DNA of 64,000 nucleotides from Lachnospiraceae bacterium (GTDB lineage: Bacteria; Bacillota; Clostridia; Lachnospirales; Lachnospiraceae), in NCBI GenBank assembly GCA_017555455.1, contig JAFZGJ010000195.1, positions 23,284-87,283 on the forward strand, in the 5' to 3' direction. The notes under the pieces are model-generated. The model was not told the DNA's origin. It did no database searches and was given only the letters and a program-made list of their open reading frames with translations. Each line of letters begins with the position of its first letter. Position 1 is the first letter of the stretch. Shown here piece by piece: positions 54,401-61,982 of this stretch. Both the position numbers and the translations under genes were made by a program.

Positions 54401-54500
54401 CGGCTCGCTTGCGGACGCTTTATCTGCAAGCGAGCCGAGTTTCCATTTATTTCCTGTACTGGAGATTTTTTCGGCGAAACGGCTGTTAGCCTATGCTAAT
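54401..54500 (+). repeat. Composite intergenic element, copy 4
   Basis: Hairpin CGGCTCGCTTGC / GCAAGCGAGCCG, then AGTTTCCATTTATTTCC, TGTACTGGAGATTTTTT, then GTTAGC-CTAT-GCTAAT (54485-54500). Confidence 0.75.
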
Positions 54501-54555
54501 ACCTGTATCCCATTACTTATTAGTTATACTAATACAATGTATAAAAATGAAAGTG

Positions 54556-54584
54556 TTGACTTTAGCTATGCCTTACTGTATAAT
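54556..54584 (+). promoter_or_regulatory. Promoter of the PcfJ-like gene
   Basis: TTGACT - 17 nt - TATAAT. The short leader contains GGGTT...AACCC. Confidence 0.78.
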
Positions 54585-54641
54585 GTAATTAAGGGTTGAG
54601 GGAAAACCCAATAAAAAAACGAGCTAAAGGGGAAAAGGCTT

Positions 54642-55778
54642 ATGTTAGAATTCAGTAAAGGTAAAATCGAAAAGGAAAAAAATGTAATTATTATGACACC
54701 AACAGGTAAAGAAAAATCATATCGTTTAGATGTGAATACTGGTGTATTATATGGCTTGCGTGGCTCTGCTATTGTAACCATGCCGCCAATGCTAAATGAC
54801 GCTATGAAATTAGCATATAGTAATAGATATAGTATGCAGGATAAAGTTGGAATGTTATTAAGCAATTTCTATGATATTTTAACACATTCTAATTTAAGTT
54901 TTAATGATTTGAACCAAGCAGGCGTTTGGCTTACATTAGATAAAATTATTAATGCAGTAGGTATCTTTCATTTAGACCATATTTCAATTATGCAATTAGA
55001 GTATATTAATAAACATTTTACAGCTTATGTAAAATATATGAAAGACGATACCATTTTACCGGAAAATGCTGCTCCTTATAAAACTCTCCGTTTTGAACGG
55101 TGGCACAAAGAATTTCTTATTGCAGAAAAATTTAGATTAAATGAATGTAACGACTGCACTAGAGAAACGGTGAATTATTTATTGAATTCTAGAGTTGCCA
55201 CATTCTCTGACGAAGAAATAGGATTAGGTATTTGGTTTAGCGAACATCAATTAAGTACATTTTTTGCGAACAACGCTTATAAAGTATCTGAATGGATTAT
55301 AGGATATAAACAAATGTGCAATGATTTAGAAATTAAAATGGAAAAAGGAAATTTCATGATGTTGTACAATGCAGTTAAGCGTGAATATGATTTGCGAAGA
55401 GCTGAGATTGATAAAGCAAAAATGCAGGCTAGATATGCACCACACGCAAAAGCATGGGAATTTGAAGATGAAGAATATATGGTAGTTGTTCCAACTTGTG
55501 CAGAAGATTTCATTACAGAGGGCAGATTACAGCATAATTGTGTGGGCGGATATGTTGAAGCAGTATTAAATGAAGCTAGAGGTTGCCATGTAATCTTTTT
55601 AAGAAAGAAAGAGAATCCTGAAATTCCAGTATTGACTGTAGAAATTGACAGCTATAATAGACAGCCAAGAATTAGACAATTCTTATTAGCTTACAATCAG
55701 CACCCAAACCGCAATACTCAGCCAGAGTTATATGAATTGCATGACCGCTTAGAAAATTGGATTCGTGAAAATTGGTAA
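54642..55778 (+). CDS. PcfJ-like protein (378 aa)
   Basis: ATG at 54642 (MLEFSKGKIEKEKNVIIMTP) with AAAGGGG upstream; stop TAA. The C-terminal third carries RLQHNCVGGYVEAVL (about residues 292-306) and HVIFLRKKENPEIPVLTVEI, the signature of PcfJ-like domains found in conjugative elements and many Bacillota phages. The molecular role of that family is unknown to me. N-terminal two thirds are helical. No TAG. Single-gene unit with promoter and terminator. Confidence 0.75.
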   Translation: MLEFSKGKIEKEKNVIIMTPTGKEKSYRLDVNTGVLYGLRGSAIVTMPPMLNDAMKLAYSNRYSMQDKVGMLLSNFYDILTHSNLSFNDLNQAGVWLTLDKIINAVGIFHLDHISIMQLEYINKHFTAYVKYMKDDTILPENAAPYKTLRFERWHKEFLIAEKFRLNECNDCTRETVNYLLNSRVATFSDEEIGLGIWFSEHQLSTFFANNAYKVSEWIIGYKQMCNDLEIKMEKGNFMMLYNAVKREYDLRRAEIDKAKMQARYAPHAKAWEFEDEEYMVVVPTCAEDFITEGRLQHNCVGGYVEAVLNEARGCHVIFLRKKENPEIPVLTVEIDSYNRQPRIRQFLLAYNQHPNRNTQPELYELHDRLENWIRENW

Positions 55779-55789
55779 AAAGAAATCTA

Positions 55790-55825
55790 TGGGATAAGGC
55801 TCTACGGAGCCTTTCCCCTTTTTTG
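55790..55825 (+). terminator. Intrinsic terminator
   Basis: GGGATAAGGCTC - TACG - GAGCCTTTCCC, then CTTTTTTG. Confidence 0.87.
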
Positions 55826-55833
55826 TTTGTTTG

Positions 55834-55926
55834 AGCGGGTCGCCCGCGGTCCAGGCGACCCGAATTTCCAGTTTTTTCCAGTACTGGTAAATTTTGAAAG
55901 CAAAATACAGGTTAGCCTCTGCTAAC
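55834..55926 (+). repeat. Composite intergenic element, copy 5
   Basis: Hairpin CGGGTCGCC / GGCGACCCG, then AATTTCCAGTTTTTTCCAG, TACTGGTAAATTTT, and palindrome GTTAGC-CTCT-GCTAAC (55911-55926). Confidence 0.75.
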
Positions 55927-55964
55927 TCTTTTTCCCATAATCTAACAAATAGTAGCGGATCCGA

Positions 55965-56001
55965 CTGGAAAAAACTGGAAAAAGAGTTAGCAGAGGCTGA
56001 C
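55965..56001 (+). repeat. Inverted partial copy of the composite element
   Basis: CTGGAAAAAACTGGAAA (55965-55981) is the exact reverse complement of TTTCCAGTTTTTTCCAG in copy 5 (55864-55880), and GTTAGC-AGAG-GCTGAC (55986-56001) mirrors its palindrome. Together they make an inverted arrangement spanning about 140 bp. Confidence 0.7.
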
Positions 56002-56034
56002 AAAAAATTTTTTAAAGAAATTTCAAAATAAGTA

Positions 56035-56179
56035 TTGACAGATTGGCAACTTTGCTATATAATTAGCTTGTAAGGTTGAGAGAGAACAAAAGACGAAGCA
56101 ACGACCTGCGGGAGCAGATGAAAAAAGTTTGCGAAAGTTGAAAAAAACTCTTGACAAGCAAATGACTATATAGTATAAT
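56035..56179 (+). promoter_or_regulatory. Two tandem early promoters
   Basis: P1: TTGACA (56035-56040) - 17 nt - TATAAT (56058-56063). P2: TTGACA (56151-56156) - 17 nt - TATAAT (56174-56179). Both point at the exonuclease gene. The ~90 nt between them and the ~70 nt after P2 are non-coding leader. Confidence 0.8.
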
Positions 56180-56252
56180 ATAGTCAAGGGTAAGGAATAC
56201 AAAACCTAGCCCGAACAACTAAACAGCGGAAGTCGCTATAAAAAAAGGAGTG

Positions 56253-57488
56253 ATGTTTCAAGTGAAACAGCTTGACTTTGCGTGGTCAAATGGCGGATAT
56301 AAGAAAGGCAAGAAGCCGGAATTATTCCTTGTATTAGACTGCGAAACAGCTACCTTGCCTTTTGTTGGCAATATGGAGCTGACAACTGAACAAAAGCAAA
56401 AAGTGTCTATTGCCAAACCGCTTATCTATGACTTGGGGTGGAAAATTGTTGACCGCAAATTGAATGTATATGCACAGCATAGCATTTTAATTCAGGAAAC
56501 ATTCTTTGTGCCTGCGGTGTTCAATACCGCATATTACAGAGAAAAACGCCCTCAGTATATGGAGAAGTATGAAGCGGAAGAAATAGTTGCTATGACATGG
56601 AATGAAGCTATCAAGCTGCTGCAAGAAGAATTGCAATATGCAAAATATTGTACTGCCTATAATGCAATGTTTGACTTTAAGAAAGCAATTCCATTTACAG
56701 AAAGTTATATTTCACATTTGTATAGTGCAAACTATCAAGCATGGGAAGATAACCAACGGAAAATTTGCAACTATATAGCACAAGGCGGTAAAGTAGAAAA
56801 CCCTGCTGATTTTGACAATATGAATTTCCGTTTGCGTGGTACTGATTACCCAATGTTGGACATATGGGGATTAGCTTGTAATAAACTTATCAATGAAGAT
56901 AAGTATAAAGCAAACTGCGTAAAAACCGGGCAAGTGTCCCGCAGTGGTTTATATTTCAAAACATCCGCAGAAAGCACTTTCAGATTTCTATTGCATGATA
57001 ACGATTTTGTAGAAAGTCACACGGCTTTTGAAGATGTAGAAATTGAATGTGAAATTTTAATCAAAGCCGTCAAAAAAGGAAAACTTGCAGAAGGTATTCA
57101 ATATTTCCCATTTCGTGAACTAGGTACAACTTTTGATTATATCTTTGACCGCAAGCGGAAAAACGGCAAGCCGTATCACTCCGCAGAAGAAATAGATAAT
57201 ATCATTGAAATTATGTATGCACGGTGGGAAGAATACGAGCAGACAACAGGCTTTTCTAATCAGTTAGGTAGTTATATTTATCAGTTGGAAGCGTTCAAAC
57301 AACAGCATTTCAAACAGATAAATAAAAATAGATTTGCGAAAACATATTGTACTATGTTAGAACAGCAAATCGCCCGTAAGCGCAAATATGCGGAAAATCT
57401 GGTACAAGGTGGTGAAAGTTGGTATAGAATCGCCGCAGAAATTGCAGATTTACAGGAACAGTTAGACCATTTTGAAATCTATAAATAA
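56253..57488 (+). CDS. DnaQ-like 3'-5' exonuclease (411 aa)
   Basis: ATG at 56253; AAAAGGAG is only 2 nt away, so GTG at 56262 (MKQLDFAWSNG) is a realistic alternative. Stop TAA. DEDD-type motifs: LVLDCETAT (Asp 29, Glu 31), TAYNAMFDFKKA (Asp about 141) and ESHTAFEDVEIE (His 256, Asp 261; H-x4-D, DEDDh type). The C-terminal 110 residues are helical and charged. Likely a proofreading-type or RNA/DNA-degrading exonuclease acting in replication or takeover. Two promoters precede it. No TAG. Confidence 0.85.
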   Translation: MFQVKQLDFAWSNGGYKKGKKPELFLVLDCETATLPFVGNMELTTEQKQKVSIAKPLIYDLGWKIVDRKLNVYAQHSILIQETFFVPAVFNTAYYREKRPQYMEKYEAEEIVAMTWNEAIKLLQEELQYAKYCTAYNAMFDFKKAIPFTESYISHLYSANYQAWEDNQRKICNYIAQGGKVENPADFDNMNFRLRGTDYPMLDIWGLACNKLINEDKYKANCVKTGQVSRSGLYFKTSAESTFRFLLHDNDFVESHTAFEDVEIECEILIKAVKKGKLAEGIQYFPFRELGTTFDYIFDRKRKNGKPYHSAEEIDNIIEIMYARWEEYEQTTGFSNQLGSYIYQLEAFKQQHFKQINKNRFAKTYCTMLEQQIARKRKYAENLVQGGESWYRIAAEIADLQEQLDHFEIYK

Positions 57489-57510
57489 AAAAAGAAAGAG
57501 GTTGTTATTT

Positions 57511-57876
57511 ATGACAAACGAAAAGAAAATCACAAACAAATCTGCTTTACAGTATGTTATCGAGAAATGCGAAATTCCGCAGGAAGTAAAAGAAAAACTG
57601 GAAAAAATGATTGAGCAGTTAGATAAAAAAGCAAGTACTCCGAAAAAACTGACTAAAGAGCAGGAAAACAATATCGTATATAAACAGCAGATTTTAGAGG
57701 TTATGAGTACCGAAGAAGGGGAAACAGTTACAGACATTATGAAAAAACTGCCTGCCCTGCAGGAATTAGGATACCAGAACCAGAAATGGTCTGCACTGAT
57801 TACTCAGCTGGTAAAAGAAGATAAAGTAGAAAAAACTGTAGTTAAAGGAAAATCCTATTTCCGCAAAATGATGTAA
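57511..57876 (+). CDS. Hypothetical early protein, winged-helix-like C-terminus (121 aa)
   Basis: ATG at 57511 (MTNEKKITNKSALQYVIEKC) with AAAGAGG upstream; stop TAA. The second half (YKQQILEVMSTEEGETVTDI, then WSALITQLVKEDKVEKTVVK) reads like a small winged-helix domain. No family recognised. Co-transcribed with the exonuclease. Confidence 0.55.
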   Translation: MTNEKKITNKSALQYVIEKCEIPQEVKEKLEKMIEQLDKKASTPKKLTKEQENNIVYKQQILEVMSTEEGETVTDIMKKLPALQELGYQNQKWSALITQLVKEDKVEKTVVKGKSYFRKMM

Positions 57877-57884
57877 GACAAAAA

Positions 57885-57910
57885 CCGCCCTGCTAGAAAT
57901 GGCAGGGCGG
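57885..57910 (+). other. Intergenic hairpin without T-run
   Basis: CCGCCCTGC - TAGAAAT - GGCAGGGCGG. No T-run follows, so it may be an RNA-processing or stability hairpin between two co-transcribed genes. Confidence 0.65.
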
Positions 57911-57932
57911 AATATAAAAAGGCGGTGATAGA

Positions 57933-58301
57933 TTGGAAGAGCAGATTGCAAAACTAATGAAAAATCTTGATTTGACAAGAGAGGAAGCATTAGAGGTTAT
58001 CGCAAGTGATAAAGCAATCGAAAAAGGCGAAAAATTATTTGAATTGACAGCCGAGCAGAAAAAAGCAGAAAAGCAAGCGCGAACTACCACAAGCACAAAA
58101 TCAAAAGTTGATGCTTACGGTAAGAAGTCAGCAAGAGAGAAAAAAGTAAACAATGAGAAATTAGAGTTAATCGAAATCTTACAAAAAGCACTTGCGGAAA
58201 ACGGTTGTCAGGTTACGCTAACAACTAATCCAGAAAGAGAATTTGAGTTCACCAAAGGGAACACAAAATATAAAATTGTAATGAGTGTTCCAAGAAAATA
58301 A
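57933..58301 (+). CDS. Hypothetical early protein (122 aa)
   Basis: TTG start at 57933 with AAAGGCGG upstream; stop TAA. N-terminal MEEQIAKLMKNLDLTREEAL resembles UBA/CTD-like helical motifs; Lys-rich centre (KKAEKQARTTTSTKSKVDAY), then a beta C-terminus (EFEFTKGNTKYKIVMSVPRK). Not recognised. Confidence 0.5.
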   Translation: MEEQIAKLMKNLDLTREEALEVIASDKAIEKGEKLFELTAEQKKAEKQARTTTSTKSKVDAYGKKSAREKKVNNEKLELIEILQKALAENGCQVTLTTNPEREFEFTKGNTKYKIVMSVPRK

Positions 58302-58308
58302 AAAAGGA

Positions 58309-58336
58309 AGCCTGCGGAAACGCAGGTTTTCTTTTG
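58309..58336 (+). terminator. Intrinsic terminator with GAAA loop
   Basis: AAGCCTGCG - GAAA - CGCAGGTTTT, then CTTTTG; close relative of the 54,360 terminator. Confidence 0.8.
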
Positions 58337-58344
58337 TAATGAGA

Positions 58345-58436
58345 GTTAGCCTATGCTAACAGTTGTTAGCCGCCGGGCCGCACACGCTGGCGCGGCCCGA
58401 ATTTCCAGTAATTTCCTACGATGGCAATTTTTTCCA
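58345..58436 (+). repeat. Composite intergenic element, copy 6 (palindrome first)
   Basis: Here the palindrome GTTAGC-CTAT-GCTAAC (58345-58360) precedes the hairpin (CGGGCCGC...GCGGCCCG), which is followed by AATTTCCAGTAATTTCC and GATGGCAATTTTTTCC. The parts are the same but the order differs from copies 2 to 5. Confidence 0.7.
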
Positions 58437-58522
58437 GCGTTTCCAGCATCTTCCAATCTAACCCAATTCTCCCAAAACCGCACGCATAAATAAATCTAAT
58501 GTAATCTATAAATAAATACCTA

Positions 58523-58551
58523 TTGACAAATAAAAATTAAAATGCTATAAT
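58523..58551 (+). promoter_or_regulatory. Early promoter, repeated cassette type
   Basis: TTGACA - 17 nt - TATAAT, then AATTATAGAAATTAAAGAAAGG. The same run from -10 to ribosome site recurs before 59,130, 59,482 and 59,954. Confidence 0.82.
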
Positions 58552-58584
58552 AATTATAGAAATTAAAGAAAGGATTTGATAAAA

Positions 58585-59058
58585 ATGACATTCACAATGG
58601 CAGTAGGGGTGTTCTTCATCTGTAGTTTAGTTAATGTAATGTTGAGCACCTGTAAAACAGTATTAACAGTAAAGGCAAGCAAAGGCGTAGCAACTTTAAT
58701 TAACGCCTGCACTTATGGCTTTTACGCAATCGTAGTAAAACAGTTAGCAAGTTTTGATTTAATCTACACAGTATCTATTACAATTATTACCAACATCATT
58801 GGGGTTTACGCTTCCTTATGGATTTTAGAAAAATTTAGTAAAGACAAATTATGGAAAATTGAATTAACTTTACCAACAGAAATGCTAGAAGAAGTTGATA
58901 AAAAACTGGAACATATTCCACATTCTTACATCCGCCTGAGCGACAAACACACAGTATTTAATTTCTACTGTGCGACACAGAAAGAAAGCGCGGAAGTAAA
59001 AGAGATTGTAAATCATTATAACGCAAAATATTTTGTAGCAGAAAGTAAAATTTTATAA
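58585..59058 (+). CDS. Membrane protein, UPF0316/DUF5698-like (157 aa)
   Basis: ATG at 58585 (MTFTMAVGVFFICSLVNVML), AAAGGA 10 nt upstream; TTG at 58576 is disfavoured by comparison with the sister cassettes. Stop TAA. Three membrane segments (about 5-20, 37-58, 64-85) are followed by a soluble alpha/beta domain (KIELTLPTEMLEEVDKKLEH). The pattern resembles DUF5698/UPF0316 proteins. A role in the infected cell membrane is likely but unknown. Confidence 0.62.
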   Translation: MTFTMAVGVFFICSLVNVMLSTCKTVLTVKASKGVATLINACTYGFYAIVVKQLASFDLIYTVSITIITNIIGVYASLWILEKFSKDKLWKIELTLPTEMLEEVDKKLEHIPHSYIRLSDKHTVFNFYCATQKESAEVKEIVNHYNAKYFVAESKIL

Positions 59059-59067
59059 AAAGAGGGG

Positions 59068-59096
59068 TTGACAAAACCCCTTCCCTCTGCTATAAT
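59068..59096 (+). promoter_or_regulatory. Early promoter, repeated cassette type
   Basis: TTGACA - 17 nt - TATAAT followed by AATTATAGAAACAAACGAAAGG. Confidence 0.82.
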
Positions 59097-59129
59097 AATT
59101 ATAGAAACAAACGAAAGGGATTGATGAAA

Positions 59130-59411
59130 ATGGTATTTTATGTAAAAATTTTTTTAGATACTCCTTATTTTGGTACGAAGGGAGAAGAAGTTTATAAGTA
59201 TGAAGCAGATAGTCCGGAAGAATTGAAAAAAATAATTGAAATAGATTATGAAACTGCTGTAAGACAACATGCGGAGCAGTATGAACGTAATGTGTATGGA
59301 TGGGATGATGTCCCTGTAAGTGATGAAGCACTAGAAGAATATTATGACGATTGTTTTAGTTATAGTAGTTGGGAATTTATTACCAAAGAAGAATTTGAAA
59401 AATTATTATAA
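59130..59411 (+). CDS. Hypothetical acidic protein (93 aa)
   Basis: ATG at 59130 chosen over ATG 59124 by alignment with the sister cassettes (GAAAGG, about 10 nt, ATG). Stop TAA. Acidic and Tyr-rich (SDEALEEYYDDCFSYSSWEF). Not recognised. Single-gene unit. Confidence 0.5.
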   Translation: MVFYVKIFLDTPYFGTKGEEVYKYEADSPEELKKIIEIDYETAVRQHAEQYERNVYGWDDVPVSDEALEEYYDDCFSYSSWEFITKEEFEKLL

Positions 59412-59419
59412 AAACGGGA

Positions 59420-59448
59420 TTGACAAATAGCCAGCCCCATGTTATAAT
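59420..59448 (+). promoter_or_regulatory. Early promoter, repeated cassette type
   Basis: TTGACA - 17 nt - TATAAT followed by AATTATAGAAACAAAAGAAAGG. Confidence 0.82.
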
Positions 59449-59481
59449 AATTATAGAAACAAAAGAAAGGGAATGATTAAA

Positions 59482-59790
59482 ATGGAAGTAAAAATTGTTG
59501 GTGTGGTTCCGTATAACAGTAAACTTAATTTAACAAGTGAAGTAATTTTAAATCCTAAAGAGGTATTTGAATTAAATTATTATGATGAAATTGATTCAAA
59601 TATTTTTAATAGCTTCTTCGCTGATTTAACAGAAAATTTTGTAAAAGAATTCAATGAGTCTATTAAACGCAGTTATACAAAAAATGATGTAGCATTAATC
59701 CTTGCGGTACCTGATGAAGAAGAATACTTTTACGGAAAAGATAATATTTATGACAAAATCTGTGATTTGATTAGTATGCCGGAATATTAA
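59482..59790 (+). CDS. Hypothetical acidic protein (102 aa)
   Basis: ATG at 59482 (MEVKIVGVVPYNSKLNLTSE); ATG 59473 is an alternative but lies too close to GAAAGGG. Stop TAA. Alpha/beta with acidic C-terminus (VPDEEEYFYGKDNIYDKICD). Not recognised. Confidence 0.5.
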   Translation: MEVKIVGVVPYNSKLNLTSEVILNPKEVFELNYYDEIDSNIFNSFFADLTENFVKEFNESIKRSYTKNDVALILAVPDEEEYFYGKDNIYDKICDLISMPEY

Positions 59791-59846
59791 AAATTAAAAT
59801 CTGCGGTTGCAGATCGCTTTTCTTCTCTAAAGCAGAGTAAAACAAG

Positions 59847-59880
59847 AAAGATTGGGAGAAAATCCCAGTCTTTTTTTTAT
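59847..59880 (+). terminator. Intrinsic terminator
   Basis: AAGATTGGGA - GAAAA - TCCCAGTCTT, then TTTTTTTATTTTTT. A second small stem (ATCTGC-GGTT-GCAGAT) lies 35 nt before it. Confidence 0.87.
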
Positions 59881-59894
59881 TTTTTGCCAAAAAT

Positions 59895-59923
59895 TTGACT
59901 TTTTTTGTAAAAAATGATATAAT
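59895..59923 (+). promoter_or_regulatory. Early promoter, repeated cassette type
   Basis: TTGACT - 17 nt - TATAAT followed by AATTATAGAAATTGAAGAAAGG. Confidence 0.78.
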
Positions 59924-59953
59924 AATTATAGAAATTGAAGAAAGGAGTAAACC

Positions 59954-60070
59954 ATGAATTTAGAGCTATTTCAGGCAATTTTTACCATTCGAGATTTTTG
60001 CTTATCTCAGAATAATTGTTCTAATTGCCAATTAAAGGAATTGTGTCAGAAAATGCCATGTGAATGGTAA
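59954..60070 (+). CDS. Small five-Cys protein (38 aa)
   Basis: ATG at 59954 (MNLELFQAIFTIRDFCLSQN) with AAAGGAG upstream; stop TAA. Five Cys in 21 residues (C-x5-C-x2-C-x5-C-x4-C) suggest metal or Fe-S binding; the pattern recalls the Cys-rich tails of small phage proteins. Own promoter. Too short for a family assignment. Confidence 0.55.
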   Translation: MNLELFQAIFTIRDFCLSQNNCSNCQLKELCQKMPCEW

Positions 60071-60135
60071 GTTCGACCGGCCCGAGTTAGGGTCGAAATT
60101 TCAACACGCTCGACTCATGGAAAAATTTTGCTAGA
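60071..60135 (+). repeat. Composite intergenic element, degenerate copy 7
   Basis: TTCGACC...GGGTCGAA stem with GGCCCGAG, followed by ATTTCAACA and ATGGAAAAATTTTGC. It directly abuts the AbrB-like gene, whose start has no ribosome site of its own. Confidence 0.5.
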
Positions 60136-60357
60136 ATGGAAGAAACTAAATACGAACGCAGAATTGACTCCGCGGGACGCATTCTAATTCCTATTAGATT
60201 ACGCGAAGAAGTGGGGCTTGAGGTAAACTCAAGTTGCAAATTCTATAAACATGTTAGCGACGGTAAACTATTTTTGTGTATTGAATGCCCAGATTACGAT
60301 GTGCAAAAAGAAGTTGAGAAAGCTAAACAGTTATTAGCAATGACTAATAATAATTAA
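60136..60357 (+). CDS. AbrB-like DNA-binding regulator (73 aa)
   Basis: ATG at 60136 (MEETKYERRIDSAGRILIPI); stop TAA. Residues 8-45 show the swapped-hairpin AbrB/SpoVT pattern: R-x-I-D-x-x-G-R-I-x-I-P-x-x-(L/I)-R, then LEVNSSCKFYKH. Such proteins are dimeric DNA-binding regulators, so it is a candidate binder of the repeated palindromes. No recognisable ribosome site lies upstream, and the gene follows a degenerate repeat element, so its translation may be weak or regulated. Confidence 0.78.
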   Translation: MEETKYERRIDSAGRILIPIRLREEVGLEVNSSCKFYKHVSDGKLFLCIECPDYDVQKEVEKAKQLLAMTNNN

Positions 60358-60360
60358 GCA

Positions 60361-60435
60361 TGCTTAACGCCGGGCCGGGAAGGGACGCCACGGCCCGAAA
60401 TCCCCCTCACCCAGGCATATGGCAATTTTTACGTG
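60361..60435 (+). repeat. Composite intergenic element, copy 8
   Basis: CGGGCCG...CGGCCCG hairpin, AAATCCCCC, CATATGGCAATTTTTACG. The GTTAGC palindrome is absent; a CTTAACGC remnant lies at the left end. Confidence 0.6.
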
Positions 60436-60476
60436 GAACATGCGGTCTCTCCATATGCGCCCCATTTTCCCGGAAC

Positions 60477-60505
60477 TTGACAATTATTTAAAAATATTAT
60501 ATAAT
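60477..60505 (+). promoter_or_regulatory. Early promoter
   Basis: TTGACA - 17 nt - TATAAT followed by ATATATAGAAAATAAGAAAGG. Confidence 0.8.
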
Positions 60506-60537
60506 ATATATAGAAAATAAGAAAGGAAGATTAATTA

Positions 60538-61032
60538 ATGGATATCAAATCTTATATCGCAACAGAATTAGAAAAAGGCCAGTCTATGGAAGACATTATG
60601 GCTAGCATCACAGCCTCTGCCAATGCAGCAGAAAAAGAATATGAAGCATCAAGAGTAAAAGTGAAAAACTACTGCCAGCCTCTGGCCTTAGACAACGAAA
60701 TCTTAATGGCGATTTCTCGCAATGAGGTTACCTCTCTGCAGTTATCTGACATCATCTTTTATTGGATTGAAAAAGAAGCCTCTGGTTCTCTTTCTTCATT
60801 AACTCCAAATGAAGTAGATGCAGCTCGAACCACATTAGCAAAAGAATTAACAGAGGCTGTCCACTCTATCTCAAGAATTAGTAAAATTTTATCTAACTCT
60901 GAAATGAGCGATCTTGACAAACTGATGACTTTAGGCGCAGAAATGGTGGACATGAAGCTCTCGCCTGCAAAGAAAAAGATTAAGACTGATAGTGAGAAAA
61001 TTACTGAAGCGATGAGAAAGTTAGGTTTCTAA
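60538..61032 (+). CDS. Hypothetical early protein (164 aa)
   Basis: ATG at 60538 (MDIKSYIATELEKGQSMEDI) with GAAAGGAAG upstream; stop TAA. Mostly helical, with a long central segment (ISRISKILSNSEMSDLDKLM). Codon usage is noticeably richer in CTG/TCT than its neighbours. Not recognised. Own promoter; hairpin structures follow. Confidence 0.55.
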   Translation: MDIKSYIATELEKGQSMEDIMASITASANAAEKEYEASRVKVKNYCQPLALDNEILMAISRNEVTSLQLSDIIFYWIEKEASGSLSSLTPNEVDAARTTLAKELTEAVHSISRISKILSNSEMSDLDKLMTLGAEMVDMKLSPAKKKIKTDSEKITEAMRKLGF

Positions 61033-61050
61033 TTTTCATTAAGCTACACA

Positions 61051-61185
61051 ACAAAAGAGGATAGTTGAAAGGCTATCCTCTAAGTTCTTTGACAAGTGAA
61101 AATTTTTAACGATTGCGGCAACGAGTGAAAAGTATGCTTGCTGCTAGGTGAGTGGAGGCCAGGAAACCTCCACCATTTTTTTTAT
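61051..61185 (+). other. Hairpin pair with intervening ~60 nt, ending in a terminator
   Basis: First hairpin AGAGGATAG/CTATCCTCT (61055-61082), then non-coding sequence with ATTGCGGCAACGAGTG, then GTGGAGG/CCTCCAC (61152-61173) followed by CATTTTTTTTATC, a good terminator. No promoter or frame was found inside, so it is either a long 3' end or an unrecognised small RNA. Confidence 0.5.
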
Positions 61186-61286
61186 CTCCACTATTTTTTT
61201 TATATCTTTATATTTATCTATGATATATATAATATCTATATATCCATTACCTATAATTTATATACATATGCACTCTTTACATCCAT

Positions 61287-61330
61287 ATATGTCTACGTCT
61301 ACGTCTACGTCTATATAGACGTAGACATAT
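61287..61330. repeat. Hexanucleotide repeat with inverted copy (bidirectional hairpin)
   Basis: GTCTAC repeated about four times (61291-61314), then inverted TAGACGTAGACATAT (61316-61330), giving 11- to 15-bp stems. It lies between convergent genes; downstream of the minus-strand gene ending at 61367. May act as a bidirectional terminator, though flanking T-runs are poor. Confidence 0.6.
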
Positions 61331-61366
61331 ATTTACTTACCCTTCCACTATTTACCCTGCCGCTTC

Positions 61367-61945
61367 TTATATTTTCATTGTCTGAAAACTCCAATCATAA
61401 TACTTATCTAAATCCAACTCCAAATCCAATTTTTCTTTTTCTTCCACTCTCTTTTTCTTAGGCCCATTATTAATTACAATCCTTCTGCACCCATCTACAT
61501 ATTCTAACTTTCTATATTCTTGTCTTATCTTCTCAATATTCTTCCAATGCGCAATTTTCTTAAATTCTTCTATTTCTTCTATATTAGTACCATCATCATA
61601 CCATCTAATAAGTAATTTACTATTAAAACGTTTGCCACTTGCGGTTATCTTAACTTCTTTACCTTCAACCCAAGCTTCACCAAAATAGCTTAATCCGCCA
61701 TTAATATCATTTAAGCACCATACAAGTCTATCATCTATTTTTCTATCTAATAAGAAAATATCAATATCAACCAATAACATTAATATACTTTCGCCTATAC
61801 TGTTTCTATCTTGCATATCAATATTCTCTATTAATAACCATTCATGTTCTGCAACCACATTTTCAAATGATTTTTCTAATTTTCCATTTGAAATTTTTAA
61901 TTCAACATCTATCCCTCTATATATACTCCCACCTATTTGTTTCAT
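61367..61945 (-). CDS. Hypothetical protein (192 aa)
   Basis: ATG at 61945 (MKQIGGSIYRGIDVELKISN) with AAAGGAG 7 nt upstream and a good promoter; stop TAA. No internal TAG, unlike the other minus-strand gene nearby. Beta-rich N-terminus, charged C-terminus (KKKRVEEKEKLDLELDLDKY). Not recognised. Confidence 0.6.
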   Translation of the reverse strand: MKQIGGSIYRGIDVELKISNGKLEKSFENVVAEHEWLLIENIDMQDRNSIGESILMLLVDIDIFLLDRKIDDRLVWCLNDINGGLSYFGEAWVEGKEVKITASGKRFNSKLLIRWYDDGTNIEEIEEFKKIAHWKNIEKIRQEYRKLEYVDGCRRIVINNGPKKKRVEEKEKLDLELDLDKYYDWSFQTMKI

Positions 61946-61982
61946 GCCGCTACTCCTTTTTTCAATTCAACTTTATATACAT

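Noticed and set aside
61089..61112. TTGACA at 61089 as a promoter for a small RNA
   Set aside because: No -10-like hexamer occurs at 16-18 nt downstream.
61138..61461. Plus-strand frame of 107 codons over the hexanucleotide repeat
   Set aside because: Low-complexity Tyr/Ile/Phe-rich product, starts inside a terminator region, lacks a ribosome site and overlaps the end of a better minus-strand gene.
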